Position numbers and translations under genes: made by a program. The notes under the pieces are model-generated. The model made no database searches and had not been told where the DNA came from. It saw only the letters and a list, made by a program, of their open reading frames with translations. Below are positions 54,956-63,796 of a DNA stretch of 64,000 bases, in pieces. Numbering within the stretch: position 1 is the first letter of the stretch; every line of letters starts with the position of its first letter. The stretch comes from Pseudarthrobacter sp. NS4 (lineage in GTDB: Bacteria > Actinomycetota > Actinomycetes > Actinomycetales > Micrococcaceae): positions 744,001 to 808,000 of the forward strand of contig NZ_CP103288.1 of assembly GCF_024758005.1 (NCBI RefSeq), given 5' to 3'.

Positions 54956-55004
54956 AGCCCCGAATGTACAGCCCAAGGCAGGGCGCCGGGTAGGGGTTAT
55001 TTGT

Positions 55005-56057
55005 TCAGGAACGGACGGCCTCAAGCTCGTTGCTGATGCGCCGCTGCAGTTCGCTCATGCCGATGGTTTCGGACCCGCCGTGCGCCCGCAGGAACAGCAG
55101 GGATTCCAGCCGCAGCAGGCGCCATTCCCGCTCGGCGTCGTGGTTGGAGTTGTCGATGGCGCGGAAAATTTCCTTGTCGTACAGGTTGGGCTCGTTGAGT
55201 GAGCGCTGCCGGACCTTGGCTGCCATCCGGGCCTTGAAAGGGTCCGTTTCCTGGTTCTCGGGGGTCCGGATCAGCTTTTCGTACACCGCTGCCCGCTCAT
55301 TCTGGCCGTCCTGCCGGCAGATGTAGCTGGCCAGCGCCAGGGAGGCCTCCACGGACGTCCAGCGGCCGGGGTTTCCGTCGTAGGGGAGGACGGTGAGGAG
55401 GTCCGCGACAGACAGCGAGGTTTCAGCGTCCTTGAGTGCGATGAACAGTTCGTGTGCGAGGTCGCTGAGGTCCTTGAGGCAGCTTCCGGACTTGAAGTTG
55501 ACGCCCTTTGCCAGCCGGTCGGTCAGCAGCAGGACACCCACCGCATCCGGATGCGCCTCCGCGGCGGCTTCCACCACGGCTTCCGGGGTACCCTTCGGGG
55601 CCGGGATCAGGGCAAGTTCCTCTTCGCTGGGGCCGTTGGCGGCCGGCGGGACGGGAGGAAGGGGAGGCACGACGACGGCGGGCCCACCCGCTGCCGGCGC
55701 CGGCGTTTCGCCGGGCTGCTCCCGCGCTGGTTCCGTCAACTGCCCGGCGCCCGGGGACTGGACTGCCTCCGGGGACTGCGCCACCCCCAGCGGCTGGGCA
55801 GGTGCCAGCGGAAGGTGCGCGACGTCGTCGGGCGTTCCCTCAACAACTGTCACTGTGCTGCCGACGGCGATGCGCAGTGTTCCGCCGCCGGAAAGGCTGG
55901 CGAGCACCAGGGCGGGGGCACCGAAATCGTCCCGTTCAAGCTCCACCTGGTGGACCTCGGCCATCCGTTCACCATCCGGCAGGAGGATGAGGCTTCCGGT
56001 GGTCAGGGATCCAGCCTGCTGTTCACGATGGTGCCTGGCGGCTGGTGTTTCGGTCAT
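55005..56057 (-). CDS. conserved actinobacterial protein of unknown function
   Basis: 350 residues. The N-terminal about 85 residues form a small beta-rich domain (GSLILLPDGERMAEVHQVEL ... LRIAVGSTVTVVEG). A Pro/Ala-rich linker (about 85-150) follows, then an alpha-helical domain with EEELALIPAPKGTPEAVVEAAAEAHPDAVGVLLLTDRLAKG, AHELFIALKDAETSLSVADLLTVLPYDG and NLYDKEIFRAIDNSNHDAEREWRLLRLESLLFL. I do not recognise the family securely. No signal peptide or membrane segment, so probably cytoplasmic. Single frame and clean start. Confidence 0.7.
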   Translation of the reverse strand: MTETPAARHHREQQAGSLTTGSLILLPDGERMAEVHQVELERDDFGAPALVLASLSGGGTLRIAVGSTVTVVEGTPDDVAHLPLAPAQPLGVAQSPEAVQSPGAGQLTEPAREQPGETPAPAAGGPAVVVPPLPPVPPAANGPSEEELALIPAPKGTPEAVVEAAAEAHPDAVGVLLLTDRLAKGVNFKSGSCLKDLSDLAHELFIALKDAETSLSVADLLTVLPYDGNPGRWTSVEASLALASYICRQDGQNERAAVYEKLIRTPENQETDPFKARMAAKVRQRSLNEPNLYDKEIFRAIDNSNHDAEREWRLLRLESLLFLRAHGGSETIGMSELQRRISNELEAVRS

Positions 56058-56145
56058 GGGAGTCCTTAAGTTCTCTTGCGGTCCGCCCTACAGTCTACAA
56101 AGGCAGGCACCTGAAATCGGGGACCCCCAGGTTCCCGCGAGGGTG

Positions 56146-56685
56146 TCAGGAGCCTACGCCGGCGAAGGCCAGCGCCTGGCGGATCAGCCCGCCGCGGCCG
56201 CCGGCGAACTCCATCTGGACGCCGGGGCTGAGGACTTCCTCGGGGGTCATCCAGGTCAGTTCCAGGGCGTCCTGGCGGGGCTCGCACTCACCCGTCACCG
56301 GGATGACATAGGCCAGGGACACGGCGTGTTGCCGCTCGTCCGTGAAGCCGGTCTGGGACGGTGCCGGGAAGTATTCGGCCACGGTGAAGGGCACCGGGCT
56401 GATGGGCAGCTGGGGGAACGCCAGCGGCCCCAGGTCCTTTTCCATGTGCCGCAGCAGGGCCGCCCTGATGGTTTCACGGTAGATGACGCGGCCGGACACC
56501 AGGGACCGGATCATGGTCCCGTCCTCGTCGGCCTGCAGCAGGGTGCCCACTTCGTTCACGTACCCCAGGGGGTCCAGCCTGACCGGCACTGCTTCCACGT
56601 ACACCATGGGCAGCCGCCCGCGCGCCTCAAAGAGGTCTTCTTCGGAGAGCCAGCCGGGATTCGGGTCAGGTGTGCGCACGTTCAT
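56146..56685 (-). CDS. Nudix-like hydrolase (DUF4916 type)
   Basis: 179 residues. A Nudix-fold protein (PMVYVEAVPVRLDPLGYVNEVGTLLQADEDGTMIRSL). The Nudix box position is degenerate: GRVIYRETIRAALLRHMEKDLG aligns with G-x5-E-x7-REUXEE-x-G. The second-motif Glu residues are replaced (R-H-M-E-K-D), so metal binding and catalysis may be weakened or altered. C-terminal half QHAVSLAYVIPVTGECEPRQDALELTWMT. Single gene upstream of the unknown at 55005. Confidence 0.75.
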   Translation of the reverse strand: MNVRTPDPNPGWLSEEDLFEARGRLPMVYVEAVPVRLDPLGYVNEVGTLLQADEDGTMIRSLVSGRVIYRETIRAALLRHMEKDLGPLAFPQLPISPVPFTVAEYFPAPSQTGFTDERQHAVSLAYVIPVTGECEPRQDALELTWMTPEEVLSPGVQMEFAGGRGGLIRQALAFAGVGS

Positions 56686-56694
56686 GGTTAAGTT

Positions 56695-57447
56695 CTACCC
56701 CATGGGACGGTGCTGCGAGATCCAGACGGTCGCGGGCACGGAGGGCGCGTCGGCCCCGGCTGCGTCCGGGTTGGCAACGTGAAGGGTGCTTCCGAAGGCT
56801 TCCTCGGTGAGGCTGACGTCGAACCCGGCTGAGGCGAGGCGGCTCCGCAGCGGTTCCAGCCCGCCGTCGTACTCGAAGCCCAGGCCGGACCGCGGCGGCC
56901 CGGACGCGGGCCGCACCAGGAGGACCCCGCCGTTCTTCGCGGTGAAGTCCGCGGTTTCGTCGTTGTCAGGCACCGGCCGCGGCCTGGCCCCGATGTGGCG
57001 CAGGGTGCGGGCGGCAGCGTCGGGATCCGGCGTGAACCAGACCCCGACGACGGCCAGGGCCTGGTCGGCGTCGGCGCACTGGGCGCCGTGGGCGGCTTTG
57101 TCCGCCAAAAAGCTGAACCCGTCAGGTGCGGTGATCCTGCATGCTTCGCCGTGGTCCGCGGTGACCAGTTCGGCGGTAACCAGGTCCGCGGGCGTGGCCG
57201 CGTCGTCCCCGGCGGCGAGGTTGGTGCGGCGGGCGAATTCAGCCAGGTCGCCAACCTCCACGGCCAATGCCGTGGTCCCGTCCTCTGCAGCCCCTTCCGG
57301 AACGGCGTGGAGGGCCAGCCGGCCTGCCGCGGAGTCGAAGACGCGCCACCCGCCGTCGCCCTCGGTCAGGATCAGGCCCAGGGCCGCGAGGAGCCGCTGC
57401 CAGGAGTCGATCCTGGACGTGAAATGCAGGGGACGGACGCGGAGCAT
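56695..57447 (-). CDS. VOC (glyoxalase-fold) family protein
   Basis: 250 residues from ATG 57447 (MLRVRPLHFTSRIDSWQRLL); the frame opens earlier. Two half-domains of the betaalphabetabetabeta type: LHFTSRIDSWQRLLAALGLILTEGDGGWRVFDSAAGRLALHAV, then VVGVWFTPDPDAAARTLRHIG ... GGVLLVRPASG. Metal-ligand positions are poorly kept. Function unknown. Stop is 9 bp from the Nudix-like start (56685) on the same strand, so co-transcription is likely. Confidence 0.8.
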   Translation of the reverse strand: MLRVRPLHFTSRIDSWQRLLAALGLILTEGDGGWRVFDSAAGRLALHAVPEGAAEDGTTALAVEVGDLAEFARRTNLAAGDDAATPADLVTAELVTADHGEACRITAPDGFSFLADKAAHGAQCADADQALAVVGVWFTPDPDAAARTLRHIGARPRPVPDNDETADFTAKNGGVLLVRPASGPPRSGLGFEYDGGLEPLRSRLASAGFDVSLTEEAFGSTLHVANPDAAGADAPSVPATVWISQHRPMG

Positions 57448-57544
57448 GGGTGTCCTTTGTGTCGGCAAGGGGACGTTATGGCCATCATGCCACGGAGACC
57501 GGGCTTCAGGACATGCCCTTGCACTTCAGGGGCAGAATAGGCTC

Positions 57545-58147
57545 ATGGGCATTGAACTCGAGGAACTGCTGGTGCCCGATGCTGCCGCCTGGCGCTCCTG
57601 GCTGGAGGCGAACCACAGCACCAGCCCCGGAGTATGGCTGGTCCTGCACAAGAAGGGCGGGCAGGTCACCGAACTTGATTACGCGGCAGCCCTCGACGAA
57701 GCCCTCTGCTTCGGTTGGATTGACGGCCAGGCGCGGCGCCGGGATGACGGGAGTTCCTACCAGCGGATGACGCCCCGGGGACCCCGCAGCATCTGGTCGG
57801 CCAGGAACGTTACCTACGTGGCGCGGCTGGAGGAAGCGGGAAAAATGGCCGACGCCGGCCGGGCAGCCGTCGAGGCCGCCAAGGCTGACGGACGGTGGGA
57901 CGCCGCCTATGCCGGGCAGGCGACGGCGGAAGTGCCGGCCGATCTTGCCGCCGCCATTGCTGCGGTTCCGGCAGCCCAGGCGATGTTCGATGTCCTCACC
58001 AGGACCAACCGTTACGCCTTGATCTTCCGGACCAACTCGGCCAGGCAGGCCGCCACCCGGGAGCGCAGGATCGCCGGTTTTGTGGAGATGCTGGCACGCG
58101 GGGAGACTCCTTATCCCCAGAAAAGGCGTCCGGGGGATGCGTCCTGA
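57545..58147 (+). CDS. YdeI/OmpD-associated family protein
   Basis: 200 residues from ATG 57545. Typical motifs: WRSWLEANHSTSPGVWLVLHKKG, LDYAAALDEALCFGWIDGQARR, RRDDGSSYQRMTPRGPRSIWSARN and RRIAGFVEMLARGETPYPQ. Family relatives are bacteriocin-protection-type or unknown. Divergent from the VOC gene with 97 bp between starts. Cytoplasmic. Confidence 0.85.
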   Translation: MGIELEELLVPDAAAWRSWLEANHSTSPGVWLVLHKKGGQVTELDYAAALDEALCFGWIDGQARRRDDGSSYQRMTPRGPRSIWSARNVTYVARLEEAGKMADAGRAAVEAAKADGRWDAAYAGQATAEVPADLAAAIAAVPAAQAMFDVLTRTNRYALIFRTNSARQAATRERRIAGFVEMLARGETPYPQKRRPGDAS

Positions 58148-58224
58148 CCGCGCGCGCGGACGGTAAACAGGCAAAATTGGGTTCCGCCCGTCCAACCGGT
58201 AAAGTAGACGGTTCACTTGCGCTG

Positions 58225-58253
58225 GTGCCGTTCCCCGATCCGGGGGACGGCAC
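58225..58253 (+). repeat. 12-bp hairpin just upstream of GH32
   Basis: GTGCCGTTCCCC and GGGGGACGGCAC pair over 12 bp (one wobble) with loop GATC, ending 28 bp before the GH32 start. It is preceded by AACCGGTAAAGTAGACGGTT (58194-58213), an inverted AACCG/CGGTT that could be a regulator site. Confidence 0.5.
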
Positions 58254-58280
58254 TTGTGCGTTCAGCGACGGATTGAAACC

Positions 58281-60272
58281 ATGCCTCGAAATATCCTCGG
58301 AAACGTACTCCCCGCACTCAAACGCTTCGCCCCTGGCCGGCACCACCTGCTGTGGGCCGTGGCTGTGGCGGCGGTCCTGGTCCTGGCCGTCTCCCTGGTG
58401 GTCACCGGGAACGCACGGCCCGGCGCAGCCACTGCCGCCGGGCGGGTGCTGGATGAGGTGGCGGCGGCCCAAACCGCAGCCAAGGACCGGAGCGGCGGTT
58501 ATGCCTCGCTCTGGATCAAGGGCAACGATGCCACCCTGGTTGAACGCGGCGGAAACATCCGGGCCGACGGGGCGGAGGACGTCCGCAGCATCGAATGCGG
58601 CACCGGCTGGCTGGCCGGGGTGCGGGCTGACGGCAAGGTCTACCTTCGAAGCAACGTTGCCGGCGCTGTGGAGGAGGACCACGCAAAAGTACAGCTTCCG
58701 GACTGCATCAGCCCGGAGGCCCGGGACGCCCTGCTCGCCGATCTGGGCAGCCAAAAGACGTGGCCGGAACCGGATGCGGCGCGGCTGGACGTACCGGCAG
58801 AGGACCCGGGGTTCCGCCCCGCCTACCACCTCACCCCGGACCAGCGCTGGATGAATGATCCCCAGCGGCCGTTTTTCCTGGACGGGCTGTGGCACTACTA
58901 CTACCTCTACAACGTGGACTACCCCGAGGGGAACGGCACCGAATGGTTCCACGCCACGAGCACCGACCTGGTGCACTGGAAGAACGAGGGCGTTGCCATT
59001 GAGAAGTTCCGCAACGGACTGGGTGACATCGAGACCGGCTCCGCGGTGGTGGACACGGAAGGAACAGCGGGTTTCGGCAGGGGTGCCGTGATCGCGGTCC
59101 TCACCCAGCAGCACGAGGGCGTCCAGCGCCAGTCCCTGTTCTATTCCACGGACAACGGCTACAGCTTCCAGAACTACGAACAGAACCCGGTGATGGACAA
59201 TCCGGGCGCCGAGCACTGGCGTGATCCCCGGATCGTGCGGGACGAGTCCGGCAACCAGTGGCTGATGCTGCTCGCCGAGGGCCACAAGATCGGTTTCTAC
59301 ACCTCTCCGGACCTCAAGCAGTGGACCTACGTCTCGGCTTTCGGACGGGACGGACTGGGCATCCTTGAGTGCCCCGACTTCTTCCAGATGGACGTGGACG
59401 GCGATCCCGCCAAACGCACCTGGGTCCTGGCGGCCAGCGCCAACGGCTCGGAGGAGGGACGCACCACCGGCCTGGCGTACTGGACCGGCAGCTGGGACGG
59501 CAAGGGCTTCACGCCCGAGGGCAGCCACCAGTGGCTCGACGCCGGCTCCGACTTTTACGCGGCCGTCACCTGGGATGATCCGCGCCTGACGGACGGGCAG
59601 CGGAAGGCTTCCCGGCACGCCATCGGCTGGATGAACAACTGGGCCTACGCCCGGCAACTTCCCACCGAAGGCTGGTTCGGTGCAGCCTCGGTGGTGCGGG
59701 ACATCAGGTTGTCGTCCGACGGCGGCCGGCCGGCCCTCGTGTCCACGCCGACGCCCGCGCTGCAAGCACTGGAGGGGGAGCCGGCCCCGGTGCCCGGCGG
59801 TCCATTGGATGGCCTGCCCGCACTGCCGGTGCCGGAGAGCGGTGCGTTCAAGGCCGACATCGAGCTGGAAAAGCCGGCCTCAGGAACAGGGGAAGCCAGG
59901 ATGCTCCTGCAAAGCGGAGGCAGGACCTACGCCACAGTGGGCTACGACTTCGAAGCCGGCAAGGCGTTCATCGTCCGGGACGGCGATGCTGTTGCCGCGG
60001 AACCGGAGCGGGCGGCCGGAGAAGGTAAGCGCACCGGGCCAGACGAGTACCGGCAGCTGCGCGCCGTTGACGCCGCGTCCGGCGGCGACACCGTGCGCCT
60101 CACGGTCTATGTTGACCGGTCCTCCGTCGAGGTGTTCGTGGACGGCGGCCGCCGGACGCTGACCTCGCTCGTGTTCCCGCCGGAGGGCAGGAAGGAAGCA
60201 CGGTTGGCGGCCGGGAGAGGCCCGGTATCGCTCACGGCCGGCACCGTCACGCCCCTCGCGGCGATCCGGTAG
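58281..60272 (+). CDS. GH32 fructan hydrolase with membrane anchor and pilin-like N-terminal domain
   Basis: 663 residues from ATG 58281. N-terminus: one hydrophobic helix (LLWAVAVAAVLVLAVSLVVTG, about 23-43), then about 110 residues (GRVLDEVAAAQTAAKDRSGGY ... two Cys) that look like a type IV pilin-type domain. The GH32 five-blade propeller starts at about 180. Nucleophile Asp193 in RWMNDPQ (family WMNDPNG), stabiliser in WRDPRIV, acid/base Glu in LECPDFFQMD. A C-terminal beta-sandwich ends DRSSVEVFVDGGRRT. Hydrolyses beta-fructosides such as levan, inulin or sucrose. A cell-surface location is inferred. Confidence 0.9.
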   Translation: MPRNILGNVLPALKRFAPGRHHLLWAVAVAAVLVLAVSLVVTGNARPGAATAAGRVLDEVAAAQTAAKDRSGGYASLWIKGNDATLVERGGNIRADGAEDVRSIECGTGWLAGVRADGKVYLRSNVAGAVEEDHAKVQLPDCISPEARDALLADLGSQKTWPEPDAARLDVPAEDPGFRPAYHLTPDQRWMNDPQRPFFLDGLWHYYYLYNVDYPEGNGTEWFHATSTDLVHWKNEGVAIEKFRNGLGDIETGSAVVDTEGTAGFGRGAVIAVLTQQHEGVQRQSLFYSTDNGYSFQNYEQNPVMDNPGAEHWRDPRIVRDESGNQWLMLLAEGHKIGFYTSPDLKQWTYVSAFGRDGLGILECPDFFQMDVDGDPAKRTWVLAASANGSEEGRTTGLAYWTGSWDGKGFTPEGSHQWLDAGSDFYAAVTWDDPRLTDGQRKASRHAIGWMNNWAYARQLPTEGWFGAASVVRDIRLSSDGGRPALVSTPTPALQALEGEPAPVPGGPLDGLPALPVPESGAFKADIELEKPASGTGEARMLLQSGGRTYATVGYDFEAGKAFIVRDGDAVAAEPERAAGEGKRTGPDEYRQLRAVDAASGGDTVRLTVYVDRSSVEVFVDGGRRTLTSLVFPPEGRKEARLAAGRGPVSLTAGTVTPLAAIR

Positions 60273-61560
60273 GGAGCGGGCCGGAGGGGCCGGAGTTCAT
60301 AACCGCAGCCGCCTCAAGCGTCATCCATGCCTGCAGTTGGGTGGACAGCTCGACGGCGGTGCCCGGCGGATACGTCTCCTGCGCCGGGTGCCCGGCGTTA
60401 TGGGAAAAAATGCTTTTGCCCCGCTGGTTTTCCGGTGCCTCCCCGGCGTCCAGGACGCGCCTTCCAGCCCAGAAGGCCTGGGCGGTATCCGTGACCAGCC
60501 GCGCGGCGGTGGTGCGGGTTCCTTCGGGAAGCCGGGGATCTGCTGCCGTGAGCGCAAGGTAGCGGCAGAGGATGCCGGTGAACAGGCCGCCGTCGCCCGT
60601 CCCGTCACAGCGCAGCACGGTGCCACCGGAAGCGGTACCCGCGTTGCCGCCATGGGCCCTCCTGGCCAAGGCGGGCACGGTCAGCAGCCGGTTCACCCCA
60701 TCCACCACCTCGGCCACCCGGGCAAGGTTCGCGTCCCCACCAAGCTCCAAAAGAGCGCCCAGTACCGGACCCTGGTTGTAGGTGTACACCGCCCGGTCCA
60801 CCTGGACCTCCCCGGCGGCATTCAGCCGTACGCCGTCCAGGTAGAGGCCCTGGGCGGGATCGAAGAGGGTCCTGTCCAGCCAATCGACTAGTGCTTGTGC
60901 CTTTGCCTGCTGGCCGCTGCGGGCATAGAAGAGTGCCACGGGAGCCGTTGCAGGGGTGTTCTTAAAATCCCGTTTCCTGCTCCAAAAGACGCCGCCACCC
61001 ATGTGGTCCGTGCTGGCCGCATCGAACTGGAGCGCGAGCGTTTTGCGGACGGCGGCATTGCGCCGGCGTCCCGGTTGCCCCGTTTCCAAAGCCAACGCGT
61101 CCAGGCGGAGGGTTGCCAGGGCAAGCCAGGCCATGTCGTCGTAGTAGTTGTTGACGTAGGTGCCTGCGTTGCGCAGCCTGATCCCCGTCAACAGCCGGGA
61201 GGCGAGCCTGCCGGCGCCGGGCTTTTGGGGCCGGAAAAGAGGCCCGCTGAATCGTGCCGCGGTCGTTGCCTCCGTTGCCGGTTCCTGCCCGCCACGTTGA
61301 CGCCTCCCTGTATCCACCAGGCAGTCGACGTAGTGGGCCTGCCACCAGTAGTGCCACGGAACCTGCAGGGCCGCGAGTGAACCCAGCCGCTGCAGCGCCG
61401 CCTGCCATTTCAGTGTCGGCTGCCGGGGGTTCCAGGTCACGGCGGCCAGGTGGGTGCCAGGCACGAACAGCAGCTTCCGTCCGAAGAGTGCGGTCACTGA
61501 TTGTGCGGCGTGGTTGGCACGGTCCTGCCAGACCGGATCAGGGGCGTGGCTGGAGGTCAT
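60247..61560 (-). CDS. GH76 glycosidase (alpha-1,6-mannanase-like)
   Basis: 437 residues from ATG 61560, with AGGGTGGA upstream; GTG 61569 is an alternative. The (alpha/alpha)6 barrel keeps the catalytic Asp pair in NNYYDDMAWLALATLRL (about 138). Other conserved blocks: GGGVFWSRKRDFKNTPATAPVALF, RAVYTYNQGPVLGALLELGG, GDGGLFTGILCRYLAL and SHNAGHPAQETYPPG. No signal peptide seen, unusual for GH76, so it could be cytosolic or the start could be wrong. Cuts alpha-1,6-mannan by family analogy. Overlaps the GH32 gene by 26 bp tail to tail. Confidence 0.87.
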   Translation of the reverse strand: MTSSHAPDPVWQDRANHAAQSVTALFGRKLLFVPGTHLAAVTWNPRQPTLKWQAALQRLGSLAALQVPWHYWWQAHYVDCLVDTGRRQRGGQEPATEATTAARFSGPLFRPQKPGAGRLASRLLTGIRLRNAGTYVNNYYDDMAWLALATLRLDALALETGQPGRRRNAAVRKTLALQFDAASTDHMGGGVFWSRKRDFKNTPATAPVALFYARSGQQAKAQALVDWLDRTLFDPAQGLYLDGVRLNAAGEVQVDRAVYTYNQGPVLGALLELGGDANLARVAEVVDGVNRLLTVPALARRAHGGNAGTASGGTVLRCDGTGDGGLFTGILCRYLALTAADPRLPEGTRTTAARLVTDTAQAFWAGRRVLDAGEAPENQRGKSIFSHNAGHPAQETYPPGTAVELSTQLQAWMTLEAAAVMNSGPSGPLPTGSPRGA

Positions 61561-61628
61561 GGTTTCCACCCTAGCGGGGTGCCCCGGCCTCCCCGGAAGC
61601 GGCGGATAGTGCGGGCGGAGTGCATTTC

Positions 61629-61650
61629 AGTTAACATTCACTAACTGTTA
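61629..61650. promoter_or_regulatory. candidate operator upstream of SDR/acyl-CoA dehydrogenase
   Basis: AGTTA...TAACT (61629-61646) and the overlapping TAACA...TGTTA (61632-61650) form nested inverted repeats 47 bp before the SDR start. This is the kind of site used by TetR-type fatty-acid regulators; the regulator is not identified. Confidence 0.4.
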
Positions 61651-61696
61651 CTCCGTGGTCCTGCCGCGGGGACGGGGGCCACATCAAGGAGGATGG

Positions 61697-62488
61697 ATGG
61701 ACATCACTGGCAGTGTCGCGCTTATCACCGGGGGTGCGTCCGGACTGGGGGCCGCGACCGCCCGGACCCTGTTCGACGCCGGCGCGTCCGTAGTGCTCCT
61801 GGACCTTCCGCAATCCGCCGGGTCAGCCCTCGCGGAGGAGTTCAACCGCTCAGCGGACGGAAGGACGGCCGTCTTTGCCCCGGCCGACGTGACCAATGAG
61901 GATCAGGTGCAGGCCGCCGTCGACACCGCCTCCGGATTGGGGCCGCTGCGGATCGTGGTGAACTGCGCGGGAATCGCCACCCCCGGAAAGGTGCTGGGGC
62001 GTGAGGGAGTGCTGCCCCTCGAGGCATTCAACCGGGTGGTCCAGGTCAATCTCCTGGGAACCTTCAACGTGCTGCGCCTGGCGGCCGCGGCCATGGTGGC
62101 CACAGAGCCGGCCATCACTGACCTGGGCGGGCCCGAGCGGGGCGTCATCATCAACACCGCCTCCGTGGCCGCGTTCGAGGGGCAGATCGGGCAGCCGGCC
62201 TATGCGGCGTCCAAGGGCGCCGTGGCGGCCATGACCCTGCCCCTTGCCCGGGAGCTGGCCCGCTCGCTGGTCCGGGTGGTCACCATCGCGCCCGGAATCT
62301 TCGAAACGCCAATGATGGCGGGCCTGCCCCGGGACGCGCAGGAATCCCTGGGTGCACAGGTGCCGCACCCGTCGCGGCTGGGGAAACCGCAGGAATACGC
62401 CAGGCTGGTGGCGCACATTGTGGACAACGCCATGCTGAACGGTGTAACCATCCGCTTGGACGGCGCCATCCGGATGGGGCCGAAATGA
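61697..62488 (+). CDS. SDR family 3-hydroxyacyl-CoA dehydrogenase-like
   Basis: 263 residues from ATG 61697 with AAGGAGG four bases upstream. Cofactor motif [11 protein letters not shown] (about 11-21), NAG at about 89 ([10 protein letters not shown]), catalytic Ser in NTASVAAFE, and YAASKGAV with Tyr/Lys. The insertion around [20 protein letters not shown] and the C-terminal [20 protein letters not shown] match the type II 3-hydroxyacyl-CoA dehydrogenase (HSD10-like) group. Stop overlaps the acyl-CoA dehydrogenase start (ATGA). Role: acyl-CoA or branched-chain amino-acid degradation, inferred. Confidence 0.9.
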   Translation: MDITGSVALITGGASGLGAATARTLFDAGASVVLLDLPQSAGSALAEEFNRSADGRTAVFAPADVTNEDQVQAAVDTASGLGPLRIVVNCAGIATPGKVLGREGVLPLEAFNRVVQVNLLGTFNVLRLAAAAMVATEPAITDLGGPERGVIINTASVAAFEGQIGQPAYAASKGAVAAMTLPLARELARSLVRVVTIAPGIFETPMMAGLPRDAQESLGAQVPHPSRLGKPQEYARLVAHIVDNAMLNGVTIRLDGAIRMGPK

Positions 62489-63696
62489 GCGCCGCCGGAA
62501 GCAAACTGCCGGACCTGCCCGCGGCCGATTTCTTCGCCTACGAATCCCTGCTCAGCCAGCCGGAACGGGACAAGCTTGCCGAACTGCGGGCCTTCCTGGC
62601 GGCCGAAATCGCTCCGTATGCGGGGGAGTGGTGGAACAAGGCCGAGTTCCCCGCCCAGATCCTGCCGAAACTGGCCGCCCTGGAACTGAGCACCCCGGCG
62701 CAGCGCGGCTACAGCCACCTGTTCGCCGGCCTGGTGATCGCCGAGATGACTCGCGTGGACACTTCCATTGCCACGTTCTTCCTGGTCCACCACGACCTCT
62801 TCGTGGAGTCCCTCTACGCCTTCGGCACGCCGGAACAGCAGCAGCGGCTGCTGGCGGACGCCGCCAACCTGCGGATCACCGGCGCCTTCGCCCTCACCGA
62901 GCCGAACCACGGCTCGGACGTGGCCGGCGGGATGGAAACGAGAGCCAGGAGGATCTCCTCCGCGACAGGCCGGCCCGACGGCGGCGGGGACGCCTGGGTG
63001 CTGAACGGCGCCAAGCGGTGGATCGGCAACGGGACGTTCTGCGACTACATGCTGGTGTGGGCCCGGGACGAGGCTGACGGATCGGTCCGCGGCTTCATTG
63101 TGGACGCCACGCTGCCGGGCGTCAGCCGCAGCCGGATCGAGAACAAGATTGCCCTGCGGACAGTACAGAACGCTGACATAGTGTTCGAGGACGTCAGGGT
63201 GGCGGAAACAGACCGCTTTGCCGCAATCAGCAGCTTCGAGGACACCAAAGAACTCCTGCGTGGCTCCCGGATCATGGTGGCATGGCAGACGGTGGGCCAG
63301 CAGCTGGCGGCGTTCGACGTCGCCCGGCAGTACGCCGTCGAACGGCACCAGTTCGGCCGCCCGCTGGCCCAGTTCCAGCTGATCCAGCAGCAGCTGGTGA
63401 CCATGCTTGGCAACGCTGTGGCGAGCATGGGAATGATGGCTGGACTTGCCCGGCTGCAGGATTCCGGCGCCGCAGACATGCCCCAGGTGGCCCTGGCCAA
63501 GTCGTACCTCAGCGCCCGGATGCGCGAAACCGTGGCGATGGGCCGTTCCATTCTTGGCGGGAACGGCATCCTCACCGATTACCGGATGGCGAGGATCTTC
63601 TCCGACGCCGAAGCCATCTACACCTACGAGGGGTCCTTCGAGATCAACACCCTGATTGTTGGCCGCGCCGTCACCGGGGTGTCGGCCATCGCCTGA
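62485..63696 (+). CDS. acyl-CoA dehydrogenase
   Basis: 403 residues. FAD enzyme that makes enoyl-CoA. Blocks: [110 protein letters not shown] and the C-terminal [40 protein letters not shown], with the catalytic Glu in YEGS. Closest to the glutaryl-CoA/short-branched-chain subgroup by the TYEG-x2-xIN pattern. Overlaps the SDR gene by 4 bp; the two likely act in sequence. Confidence 0.93.
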   Translation: MSAAGSKLPDLPAADFFAYESLLSQPERDKLAELRAFLAAEIAPYAGEWWNKAEFPAQILPKLAALELSTPAQRGYSHLFAGLVIAEMTRVDTSIATFFLVHHDLFVESLYAFGTPEQQQRLLADAANLRITGAFALTEPNHGSDVAGGMETRARRISSATGRPDGGGDAWVLNGAKRWIGNGTFCDYMLVWARDEADGSVRGFIVDATLPGVSRSRIENKIALRTVQNADIVFEDVRVAETDRFAAISSFEDTKELLRGSRIMVAWQTVGQQLAAFDVARQYAVERHQFGRPLAQFQLIQQQLVTMLGNAVASMGMMAGLARLQDSGAADMPQVALAKSYLSARMRETVAMGRSILGGNGILTDYRMARIFSDAEAIYTYEGSFEINTLIVGRAVTGVSAIA

Positions 63697-63745
63697 CACC
63701 GGCGGGTTGTGCCTGCCTGTACCGGACTTCAGCAGGCTCGACAAT

Positions 63746-63796
63746 CGGTGCCGGGCTCCTCACCGGTGCCGGGCTCCTCACCGGTGCCAGGCTCAC
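63746..63796. repeat. 18-bp tandem repeat (2.8 copies)
   Basis: Units CGGTGCCGGGCTCCTCAC at 63746-63763 and 63764-63781, with a third, diverged copy running into the stop codon of the gene at 63793. Confidence 0.85.
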
